The notes under the pieces were generated by a model, which saw only the letters and a program-made list of their open reading frames with translations, was not told the origin of the DNA and searched no databases. 64,000 bases of DNA, taken from positions 1,674,001 through 1,738,000 of the forward strand of contig NZ_LT670817.1 in assembly GCF_900129425.1 (NCBI RefSeq), written 5' to 3'. Origin of the DNA: Bradyrhizobium erythrophlei (lineage in GTDB: Bacteria; Pseudomonadota; Alphaproteobacteria; Rhizobiales; Xanthobacteraceae). The position numbers and the translations under genes were made by a program. Each line of letters begins with the position of its first letter. The stretch's first letter is position 1. This document shows positions 54,848 to 62,360 of the stretch, one piece after another.

Positions 54848-55102
54848 TTAGGTTGGCTCCCCCGATTTTTCCTCCTCGAAGGTAACAGCGGTGGCCGCGA
54901 CCGCCGATAGCCTCACCGTCTGGCCCTCGATATCAGCGACCAGTCCCAGGTCAATATAGTGATGATGCCCCTTGTGCCGTCCTTCGCCGCTGTCGGCCTT
55001 GGCCAGCCTGATCCTGCCCGCTATTATGCGATCCACAGTTCCGATGTGAACACCATCAGCTCCGACCACCTCCATATTCTTCTTGACCCGACTTTTCGTC
55101 AT
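54848..55102 (-). CDS. DUF2171 protein
   Basis: From the ATG at 55102 the protein has 84 residues. It begins MTKSRVKKNMEVVGADGVHI and contains RIAKADSG-like and GHHHYIDLGLVADIEG segments, which are typical of the DUF2171/PRC-barrel-like family. No signal peptide. Function unknown; often near stress genes. The frame continues upstream but a distinct small protein is encoded there. Confidence 0.8.
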   Translation of the reverse strand: MTKSRVKKNMEVVGADGVHIGTVDRIIAGRIRLAKADSGEGRHKGHHHYIDLGLVADIEGQTVRLSAVAATAVTFEEEKSGEPT

Positions 55103-55322
55103 GTCTCTTCTCCTCGTCTCAGAGTTTGTGCTTTGCAGAGCTTCCTCGCGCCGTTTGATCATAGGTTCAATCCGCGTTTCCTGATCGGCAATACGTTGGG
55201 CCACCAGATCATCGTCTGCAGCACTGGAGTAGGCGGCCGGCTGCCCGATCAGCTCGACGGTTTTCCCTTGCGACAGCGATCTGGTCGTCGATGTCAGCAG
55301 TATCGGCGATGATGTCGGGCAT
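55103..55322 (-). pseudogene. Small helical protein, frameshifted
   Basis: The ATG at 55322 starts MPDIIADTADIDDQIAVARE, whose natural continuation (AYSSAADDDLVAQRIADQET) is in another frame after an indel near 55260. The C-terminal part then runs in frame into the start of the DUF2171 gene. The pattern of a short coiled protein ending in a charged helix is familiar from Bradyrhizobium-type genomes. Confidence 0.45.
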
Positions 55323-55573
55323 GAACACTCCTCCTTGAGCTCGACCGACGGTAAATGCGGCCGGTCGAATATCGACCGGCCGCAGCGAACCGTCTGGGGG
55401 CGGGAGGAAACACCGGGCGCCCGTAAAGCTACTCGGCGAGCCCGATCGACGCTTTCTCGATATTGCCGCAACTAGAGTTCGTTTGCGGAAAGTCGGAGAG
55501 GTGCATTCGCCCTTGCGCTCTCTATACATGTATACATGTGCCGGCGGCGACACCAGCCGGTTTTGCGCTACCA

Positions 55574-55840
55574 CTAGAATCGCAGGTATCGCGCGCCGGT
55601 CATCTCGAGCCACAGACCGCGCGGCGTATCAACCGCTCTCATCAGGTCGCTCTCGCAGTCTGCACACTTCAGAACCGCTCCCATTGGAGATGCATGCAAG
55701 GTCAGGGATCCCACGCCGCTCACACAATCGCATGAATCGCATCGAATCTTCGCGAGCGTGATATCGGGAATGAAGATCCGCTGCAGGAGACTTGCCGCGA
55801 CATTGCCCTCGAGCAAAAGATCGGAGACGTTATTAGCCAT
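55574..55840 (-). CDS. DUF6510 zinc-ribbon protein
   Basis: The protein has 88 residues with two CxxC pairs, CDSC and CADC, about 33 residues apart, which suits a zinc or iron site. It matches the DUF6510 layout (N-terminal LLLEGNVAASLLQRIF). The start follows AGGAGG that lies within the end of the reductase gene; the gap is five bases. It is the third gene of the Mo-enzyme/reductase module, so it may be a redox or assembly partner. Confidence 0.8.
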   Translation of the reverse strand: MANNVSDLLLEGNVAASLLQRIFIPDITLAKIRCDSCDCVSGVGSLTLHASPMGAVLKCADCESDLMRAVDTPRGLWLEMTGARYLRF

Positions 55841-55845
55841 GGTAT

Positions 55846-56607
55846 CTATCCTCCTGATGGACCGAATCGTTCTGTCTTGATGCTGAGAGGGTCAAATCCG
55901 ATCTCTACAAGAAGACTGGCAGCAGTCTCGACGAAGGTAGTGGGACCGCAAACATAGATCGTCGGGTTATCTGCGGGTGGAAACCAGTTTGCTGCAAGCA
56001 AGCCTTTGTTGATTCGTCCCCGGTGGCCCCTCCAGTCCTTGGGTTGCTGGCGGGTAAGCGCGTAAACAAGGCGAAAGCTGGAATCACGGCTTATCATCGC
56101 CCCGAGCTCGTCTCGGTAGACTATATCTTCCCAACTTCTAGCCGAGTAAATCAGTAAGGCCGGTGGGCGGCTTGGCAACCTGTCGCGGTGACGAAGCATC
56201 GACATCAACGGCGTAATACCCGTTCCACCAGCGAGAAGATAAACCGGCCTCCTTGCGGCGCCGGTCCAGACGAAATATCCACCGATAGGTCCCCGAAGCT
56301 CAAGTTGGTCGCCGACGCGTAGCTCATCGAGAAGATAGGGAGAAACCTCGCCATCTTTCATTCGCTCGACGGTCAACGCAAGCAATTCGTCTTCAGGTGG
56401 AGAGGCGATGGAATAGCTGCGCTGCGCTTGATAGCCGTCCTCGGCTGTGAGCCTGATGTCGACGTGCTGGCCCGGCAGGTGTCCTGGCCAGCTGGCTGGC
56501 TGCAGCATGAGGCTCTTTACGCGACGCGTTTCCACCACGACGTCGCGTACCTGAGCGAACTGCCACTCGAGCCGCTTGGGTGGAGAAGTGAGATTAATCT
56601 CCGTCAT
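55846..56607 (-). CDS. Ferredoxin-NADP reductase-like flavoprotein
   Basis: The protein has 253 residues from the ATG at 56607. FAD-binding RSYSIASPPED and NAD(P)-binding LAGGTGITPLMSML with the C-terminal IYVCGPTTFVE identify a reductase of the ferredoxin-NADP type. No iron-sulfur domain is attached. The gene overlaps the preceding Mo-oxidoreductase by 14 bases, so the flavoprotein is very probably its electron partner. Confidence 0.9.
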   Translation of the reverse strand: MTEINLTSPPKRLEWQFAQVRDVVVETRRVKSLMLQPASWPGHLPGQHVDIRLTAEDGYQAQRSYSIASPPEDELLALTVERMKDGEVSPYLLDELRVGDQLELRGPIGGYFVWTGAARRPVYLLAGGTGITPLMSMLRHRDRLPSRPPALLIYSARSWEDIVYRDELGAMISRDSSFRLVYALTRQQPKDWRGHRGRINKGLLAANWFPPADNPTIYVCGPTTFVETAASLLVEIGFDPLSIKTERFGPSGG

Positions 56608-57217
56608 ATCTCTGCTCTTTCCAGGGGTCGCCGTAGTTGTGATATCCCAGTGACTCCCAAAAGCCGCGCTCGTCCTTCGGCATAAATCGGATCCTGCGCA
56701 CCCATTTCGCGCTCTTCCAGAAGTAAAGATGCGGCACCAACAGGCGAGCTGGCCCGCCGTGAGCGGGCGGGATCGGTAGGCCGTCATAACGCGTAACGAT
56801 CATACCCTTGCCCCCGATCAGATCAGCAACAGGGACGTTCGTTGAATAGCCACCGTCGCAATGAGCCATGACATAAGGTTCGGGAGGCTCCGAAAGTCCG
56901 GCTGCTTTGAACAGATCATCGAAGGTGACGCCCTGCCAAATCGTATCAAGCTTCGACCATTTCGTGACGCAATGAATATCGGTCTTGACGGTAGTCTGCG
57001 GCAGCGCTTCGAATTCGGCCCAATTCCACACCCGGAGAAGAGAACCGCCAAGTTGAAGAGCCACATTCCAGTTTGCCACTTTGGTTTGTGGCGTTGGGCC
57101 CGCCGAAAGAATCGGGAATTCGGGTGTCAGGTACTGCCCGGGCGGCACACGATCCTTCGTCGTTTGCTCGTGTCGCTTCGACCTAAACCCGCGAGAGATG
57201 TGAGCCTCATCGTCCAT
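56594..57217 (-). CDS. Sulfite oxidase-like molybdopterin oxidoreductase
   Basis: The 207-residue protein (ATG 57217) contains only the Mo-cofactor domain: QYLTPEFPILSAGPTP, the Mo-ligand Cys83 in IHCVTKWSKLD and HGGPARLLVPHLYFWKSAKW. No signal peptide is seen, so it is probably cytoplasmic, unlike periplasmic MsrP/YedY. No dimerisation domain of true sulfite oxidases is attached. The substrate is unknown. It is the first gene of a three-gene overlapping operon with a flavin reductase and DUF6510. Confidence 0.88.
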   Translation of the reverse strand: MDDEAHISRGFRSKRHEQTTKDRVPPGQYLTPEFPILSAGPTPQTKVANWNVALQLGGSLLRVWNWAEFEALPQTTVKTDIHCVTKWSKLDTIWQGVTFDDLFKAAGLSEPPEPYVMAHCDGGYSTNVPVADLIGGKGMIVTRYDGLPIPPAHGGPARLLVPHLYFWKSAKWVRRIRFMPKDERGFWESLGYHNYGDPWKEQRYDGD

Positions 57218-57491
57218 GGAATCATACCTTTCTTCGCCGTGGGTGCGCCGCGCGAAAAGAACTGGGACGCATTTATCCGCTCGCCCGCCGATCGGTCGGC
57301 CTACACTTGATGCAAAAGCCTCCACCTGTCGATGGGTGCTAAGCCAAATGCATCAAGATTGAAAAAGCGAACGCAATCGCCGACGAGCGCGGCACTCACC
57401 AGTACGGTATCTCCTGTCTCACGCACGATGGGAAAGCTCATCGGCCGTCGACGCGACCTCGCGTCGGGCCAAAGTCGCAGGAGAGAAAGAG

Positions 57492-58118
57492 ATGCGTATC
57501 GGATTTCGGACAGCCGCCGTCGTCGTTATGAGCAGTGCGGTCGCGACGACCTTGTTCTTTGGATCGCTCAACAATAGCAATGCGCAGACCGCGCAGACCA
57601 GGACTCGTTACTTGCCCGAATACACAGCCGACGGGCAGCTTCTTCTGCCGAAGGACTTCCACGAGTGGGTCTACGTAGGGTCCCCGCTTACGCCGAATGC
57701 GCTGAACGACGGCCATGCTGGTTTCCCGGAATTTCACAACGTCTACATCGAGCCGGGTTCGTATGAGATCTACAAGAAGACCGGTCAATTTCCCGAAGGA
57801 ACGATCCTGTTCAAGGAGCTTCAACTTACACTGCCTGGCGAGAACCCAGACGGATCGCGAACCGAGCCGTCGGGAAGAGGCTATTTCCCTGGGCCTTTCA
57901 ACGGCGCCGATGTCACAGTCAAAGATTCCAAGCGTTTTTCCGAAACTAACGGATGGGGATATTTCAATTTCAATCATCATGAGCCAAAGGCTCCGATGGC
58001 GAAAGTGAAGGCGAAGGGGGAATGCGCGTATTGCCACATCGCAAGCGCGAAAAAGGATGAGGTGTGGACCCAGTTCTATCCGCTGTTGGACAAGTGGCGT
58101 GCTTCTTCACTCAACTGA
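57492..58118 (+). CDS. Cytochrome P460-family protein, copy 1
   Basis: The protein has 208 residues with a signal peptide ending near NAQTAQ; the ATG follows GGAGAGAAAGAG. The heme-binding CAYCH is at residues 178-182, and the P460 fold is indicated by HNVYIEPGSYEIYKKTGQFP and NGWGYFNFNHH. P460 enzymes oxidise hydroxylamine or bind NO using a heme crosslinked to Lys or Tyr. Whether this copy keeps that crosslink cannot be judged here. It precedes a second P460 gene by 24 bases. Confidence 0.88.
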   Translation: MRIGFRTAAVVVMSSAVATTLFFGSLNNSNAQTAQTRTRYLPEYTADGQLLLPKDFHEWVYVGSPLTPNALNDGHAGFPEFHNVYIEPGSYEIYKKTGQFPEGTILFKELQLTLPGENPDGSRTEPSGRGYFPGPFNGADVTVKDSKRFSETNGWGYFNFNHHEPKAPMAKVKAKGECAYCHIASAKKDEVWTQFYPLLDKWRASSLN

Positions 58119-58142
58119 GGGTGGCACAGGAAGGACTGAGTC

Positions 58143-58724
58143 ATGAGAGCCATTCGCGTCTTTAGTCTCGGCATTTCGGGAATTGGAGTGATCATTGCGA
58201 TCGCGGCGCTCAGTTCAATGCAGGCGACTGCGATTGGGGGCGCCTCGCAAACGGAGGCTGCGGTCGACGCAGCGGGTAACCTGCACGTTCCGCGTGACTA
58301 TCAGACCACCTATCAGCAGCTCGGAAGCTGGGCCATAGCGGCTGATGAAGGCCGAGGCGCGAAGCAGCTACACGTCGTGCTCGCATCACCGGGATCAATC
58401 GAGGCCTATCGCAAGGACGGCCGATTTCCCGACGGAACGGTGCTTGTGAAAGAGGTGTTCGAAGCCGCTACGAAGGAAATGACGACCGGTACTGTCAGCC
58501 ACGCCGAGAGGTTGAAAGGCTGGTTCGTCATGGTGAAGGACAGTGCCGGCCGCTATCCGGGCAACGCTTTGTGGGGCGATGGGTGGGGCTGGTCTTGGTT
58601 CGACGCTGCCAACCCCACAAAGACAACATCCACCGACTATAGAGCGAATTGCAAGTCCTGCCACGTGCCGGCGCAGGCGACGGATTGGATCTACGTCGAT
58701 GGATACCCTGCATTGAAGCGATAG
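58143..58724 (+). CDS. Cytochrome P460-family protein, copy 2
   Basis: The protein has 193 residues with a signal-anchor start (FSLGISGIGVIIAIAALSS) and heme-binding CKSCH at 170-174. The conserved YQQLGSWAIAADEGRGAKQL and DGRFPDGTVLVKEVFE follow the pattern of copy 1, though the two are only distantly similar. The gene follows copy 1 and precedes the lactonase-like gene, all in one direction. A periplasmic redox role is likely; the substrate is unknown. Confidence 0.88.
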   Translation: MRAIRVFSLGISGIGVIIAIAALSSMQATAIGGASQTEAAVDAAGNLHVPRDYQTTYQQLGSWAIAADEGRGAKQLHVVLASPGSIEAYRKDGRFPDGTVLVKEVFEAATKEMTTGTVSHAERLKGWFVMVKDSAGRYPGNALWGDGWGWSWFDAANPTKTTSTDYRANCKSCHVPAQATDWIYVDGYPALKR

Positions 58725-58788
58725 AGGGGACGCTTCGTGGAGAGTCTCAGACCTACCCCTTAGTCAAACCCAACCAAAGGAGTGCCAG

Positions 58789-60066
58789 ATGGCGAAAGAG
58801 GCAATGATGATGAAGGACATGTCCATGGCAAAAGGACAGCCCGGACATCTCTACATTCAAACCAACGAAATCGAGAATGCAATTATCCACTACGAGCGAA
58901 GCGCGACTGGTGCGCTTACCGAGGTAGAGCGGATCGGCACGCGTGGTGCGGGCTCAGGCGAGTTCAAGCCGATCAGCGGCCAAGAAAGCGCACCCAACGC
59001 GTTCGAAGGTGCGGGAAGCGTCATCATCACGCCGGATCGGCGCTTCCTGTTTGCGACCAATGGCGGCGACAATTCGGTTTCCACCTTCCGTATTGCCGAC
59101 GACGGCCAGCTTACCCTGGTGGACGTCAAAGCCACCGGCAATCCAGTTGAAGGACGGAGTGGCACCGCCAAGTCGCTGGCCTTTTCTCCAAAGACCCGCA
59201 CGCTCTTCGTACTGCACTCGTTCGGCCCCGACCATCTCCGGCTCATGTCCGTCGACGTCGAAGGAAAGCTCAAGCTGCGTCCGGAACGGTACACGGTCAA
59301 TACCTATAGCAAGAGGAACCGCGTAGCCACCATGGTCGTGGTCTCGCCCAATGAGAAGTTCGTCCTTGTCGGCACCACCTTCGATGAGCCGATCGCTCTC
59401 ACCGGCTTGTATCCGGATGGCTCGCCCATTCTCTGGGTCCAGCGCGCTGGCGGCGCATTCCACTCAATTGCCTCGAATGCGCCAGATCCCGACGGCCTCG
59501 CCGTATTCCCTCTGGAAAAGGACGGCTCTCTCGGGACAGCCAGGTTCCTCGACGCGGGAGGAGGCTCTCCGTTCTACATCGCCTTCCTGCACGGCCGGCC
59601 GGATACCTTTGTCGTCGGATATGCCGTCAGTGACGGGTGCGCCATGGCCACCATCGGCGAGGACGGCACAGTCAAATTCGGCCCGCTGGTGAAGATCGAC
59701 ACGAGCGCAGGCCTGCCGTCCGAGCTGTGCTGGGCGGTAGTCTCCCCTGATGACCGAACAGTGTACGCGACGAACTTCGGCTACAGCAGCATCAGCAGCT
59801 ATCACATCAACGGTCGCGGCCTGGAGATCGCTAAGGACCCCGCGTGTCCGAAGGTCCCGGGGGACGGCACTGCCAGGGGACTCAACGGAACCGTGACCAG
59901 CGGCCCTAGCGACAACTGGCTCACACCGGACGGTGCCTATCTTTACCAGATTTACGGCAACGCCTCGAAGCTCGTGGGTTACGCCACTCAACCGGATGGT
60001 TCGCTCAACGAGATTACCAGCGTCAAGATTCCGTACAACAGTCCGCAGGGGCTTGCGGGATTCTGA
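58789..60066 (+). CDS. Beta-propeller lactonase-like protein
   Basis: The protein has 425 residues and the repeated blades of the 6-phosphogluconolactonase/Lactonase family, for example PDRRFLFATNGGDNSVSTFR and SPDDRTVYATNFGYSSISSY. No signal peptide is visible, although P460 proteins next to it are exported. The ribosome site is AAAGGAG. The family is often annotated as lactonase but many members lack enzyme activity, so the reaction is uncertain. It follows the two P460 genes by 65 bases. Confidence 0.85.
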   Translation: MAKEAMMMKDMSMAKGQPGHLYIQTNEIENAIIHYERSATGALTEVERIGTRGAGSGEFKPISGQESAPNAFEGAGSVIITPDRRFLFATNGGDNSVSTFRIADDGQLTLVDVKATGNPVEGRSGTAKSLAFSPKTRTLFVLHSFGPDHLRLMSVDVEGKLKLRPERYTVNTYSKRNRVATMVVVSPNEKFVLVGTTFDEPIALTGLYPDGSPILWVQRAGGAFHSIASNAPDPDGLAVFPLEKDGSLGTARFLDAGGGSPFYIAFLHGRPDTFVVGYAVSDGCAMATIGEDGTVKFGPLVKIDTSAGLPSELCWAVVSPDDRTVYATNFGYSSISSYHINGRGLEIAKDPACPKVPGDGTARGLNGTVTSGPSDNWLTPDGAYLYQIYGNASKLVGYATQPDGSLNEITSVKIPYNSPQGLAGF

Positions 60067-60182
60067 TTCCACTATCGCAACACGGGCTCGGGCGTGACCG
60101 GCTTGGCCAATTGTCACGCCCACCTCGTTTTGCCGGCGTCAACCGCAACCTCAGCTAACGCGCTCAGGAGTTTATCGACGCG

Positions 60183-61094
60183 ATGTTCGAAGCAACGCAC
60201 CAGCGTAATCCTGGCGAGGACTCGGGTCATCCTGGAGCCTTCGGCGCGCACGGAGGAAATGTGCGCGACGTCGATCTGGAGCGAGCCAACGGAGTTGGCC
60301 GGATCGTGCTCGTTGGTTCAGAGAGGGGTACCCGAATCGCCGATGTTTACCAGAAGTTTCCCATAGGCCTCGTATTTCCAAGGATCGGCGACGATCTGGT
60401 GAAAGAGGCCGTCATCATAAACTCGTCAGGTGGCATTGCCGGTGGAGATCGGCTCGAAATTGAAGTGGTGGCGCTCGACAATGCGTCGGCCGTGGTCACA
60501 ACGCAGGCTGCGGAAAAGATCTACAGGGCACTGGATCGACCCGCGCTGGTTGCGACAAAGTTGAAAGCGTACGGAACGGCAAGGCTGGCTTGGCTCCCGC
60601 AAGAAACAATCGTCTTTAATCAGGCGCGCATTCGTCGCCAGACGGACATCGATCTTTGCTCAGGAGCCGAGCTGATTGCGCTCGAATGGTTGGTATTCGG
60701 TCGTGCTGCGCGCGGAGAGGAAGTCGTTAGTGGCCACATATCGGACAGTTGGCACATCAAAAGGGATGGCCGCCTCATCTGGGCGGATAGTTTCCGCGTC
60801 TCAGATGAGGTGTTCGCGCAGCTGCCCAGAAAGGCGCTGCTCTCCAATTGGAAGGCCGTTGGAACGCTCATCTATTTCGGACCTAGTCTTGATGCACGGC
60901 TGAGGATTTTGCGCGAGATAGCGGCTTCGCTCGATTGCCGGTGCGCCGCCACGATCGTCGACGCGATCATCATTGTGCGCGTCGCCGCAGCAGCAAGTGC
61001 CGATCTGAGGCGTGGGCTGCGTAGCTTGCTGGAGCAATTCAGTCGAGAGCTTGGAGCGGGTCCGTTCGGGGTGCCGAAGATGTGGTCGTGTTAG
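60183..61094 (+). CDS. ureD: Urease accessory protein UreD
   Basis: The protein has 303 residues and the UreD family blocks VYQKFPIGLVFPRI, INSSGGIAGGDRLEIEV and TTQAAEKIYR. UreD scaffolds the UreFG-assisted insertion of nickel into urease. It is the first gene of a same-direction urease cluster. The usual UreE, UreF and UreG genes are not in the window and probably follow ureC. Confidence 0.95.
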   Translation: MFEATHQRNPGEDSGHPGAFGAHGGNVRDVDLERANGVGRIVLVGSERGTRIADVYQKFPIGLVFPRIGDDLVKEAVIINSSGGIAGGDRLEIEVVALDNASAVVTTQAAEKIYRALDRPALVATKLKAYGTARLAWLPQETIVFNQARIRRQTDIDLCSGAELIALEWLVFGRAARGEEVVSGHISDSWHIKRDGRLIWADSFRVSDEVFAQLPRKALLSNWKAVGTLIYFGPSLDARLRILREIAASLDCRCAATIVDAIIIVRVAAAASADLRRGLRSLLEQFSRELGAGPFGVPKMWSC

Positions 61095-61119
61095 TGGCCG
61101 TTACGGGACGGAGAAAGCC

Positions 61120-61422
61120 TTGAATCTTACACCGCGGGAAAAGGACAAGCTAATGATAGCTGTCGCAGCGATGGTTGCGCGAGGGCGGCTCGCGAGAGGC
61201 CTCAAGCTCAATTATCCCGAGAGTATCGCACTGATTGCGGACTTCATCCTGGAGGGAGCGCGCGACGGGAAATCGGTCGCCGAACTCATGTCCGAGAGCG
61301 GCCAAGTACTGTCTCAGGACCAAGTCATGGAGGGCATTCCCGAAATGATCCGCGAGATGCAGGTCGAAGCCACATTCCCCGACGGAACGAAGCTTGTGCC
61401 GGTACACAATCCGATTCGATAG
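61120..61422 (+). CDS. ureA: Urease gamma subunit
   Basis: The TTG at 61120, preceded by GGAGAAAGCC, gives the standard 100 residues: NLTPREKDKLMIAVAAMVAR, LNYPESIALIADFILEGARD and VEATFPDGTKLV. It is the smallest of the urease structural subunits. Confidence 0.96.
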   Translation: MNLTPREKDKLMIAVAAMVARGRLARGLKLNYPESIALIADFILEGARDGKSVAELMSESGQVLSQDQVMEGIPEMIREMQVEATFPDGTKLVPVHNPIR

Positions 61423-61431
61423 GAGCTCTCG

Positions 61432-62007
61432 ATGCGATTAGTCCTGATCTGCATTATATTGTCCGAAGCGTTGATCTTCCCGGCCTGCGCCCATACCGGT
61501 GTAGGGCCTGGCAATTCGTTCAGTTCCGGAGTTGCGCATCCTCTGAACGGGGCAGACCACCTCTTCGCTATGACGATGGTAGGCCTCTGGAGTGTGTTCA
61601 CCGGTGGCCGTGCCGTTGTGGTATGGCCGGCAACCTTCGTGGCAGCGATGTTGGGCGGCTTTGCAGCGGCGAGCTCGGGTTTGCAAATGGTTTTCGTCGA
61701 GCAGGCCATCTGCTTGTCGGTCGTCTTGCTGGGAGTGTTCGTTGTGTTCGGAGTACGGGCGCCGGTAGCCCTGGGGGCCGTGATCGTCGGTCTCTTCGCG
61801 TTCTTCCATGGGCACGCTCATGGAACGGAGGCGGCCGCAGCCAGCAGGCTTATCCCTTATGCCGCAGGTTTCGCGCTCGCAACCTCTGCGCTCCATGCTG
61901 TCGGCATCGTAGCTGGTTTCTGCTTGCGGAGCTCGCTCGGAAGGCTCTTGCTGCGCGCGGCGGGTGGATGCGCGGCGGTGGTCGGATTGTCGTTATTGGG
62001 AGGCTGA
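61432..62007 (+). CDS. ureJ: HupE/UreJ family nickel-linked membrane protein
   Basis: A 191-residue protein with a signal peptide and about six membrane helices. The HupE/UreJ signature HPLNGADHLFAMTMVGLWS and FFHGHAHG, rich in His, fit a nickel transporter. Its place between ureA and ureB is a usual one for ureJ. It probably supplies nickel for urease. Confidence 0.92.
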   Translation: MRLVLICIILSEALIFPACAHTGVGPGNSFSSGVAHPLNGADHLFAMTMVGLWSVFTGGRAVVVWPATFVAAMLGGFAAASSGLQMVFVEQAICLSVVLLGVFVVFGVRAPVALGAVIVGLFAFFHGHAHGTEAAAASRLIPYAAGFALATSALHAVGIVAGFCLRSSLGRLLLRAAGGCAAVVGLSLLGG

Positions 62008-62008
62008 C

Positions 62009-62350
62009 GTGATCCCTGGCGAGATCTTTCCAGCATCCGAGGAGATTGTCCTGAACAAGGATAGGGCAGCTATCTCTATTGAGGTTGCCAATACCGGAGA
62101 TCGACCTATTCAAGTGGGTAGCCACTATCATTTCGCCGAGACAAATGCGGCTCTCGCTTTCGATCGGAACGCCGCTGTCGGTTGTCGCCTCGATATCCCG
62201 GCCGGGACGGCCGTGCGATTTGAGCCGGGGCAGTCCCGCGAAGTTTCATTGATCCCTTATACCGGTGCCCGCGTAGTCTATGGCTTTGGCGGCCGGGTGA
62301 TGGGGCCTCTGCCGCCCGTAGGCGGCACTTCGGCCAATTCTGGCAATTGA
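62009..62350 (+). CDS. ureB: Urease beta subunit
   Basis: The protein has 113 residues from a GTG at 62009, one base after the ureJ stop. Motifs include VANTGDRPIQVGSHYHFAE and LDIPAGTAVRFEPGQSREVS. The protein is complete and has a slightly extended C-terminus. Confidence 0.95.
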   Translation: MIPGEIFPASEEIVLNKDRAAISIEVANTGDRPIQVGSHYHFAETNAALAFDRNAAVGCRLDIPAGTAVRFEPGQSREVSLIPYTGARVVYGFGGRVMGPLPPVGGTSANSGN

Positions 62351-62360
62351 GGTAACGAAA

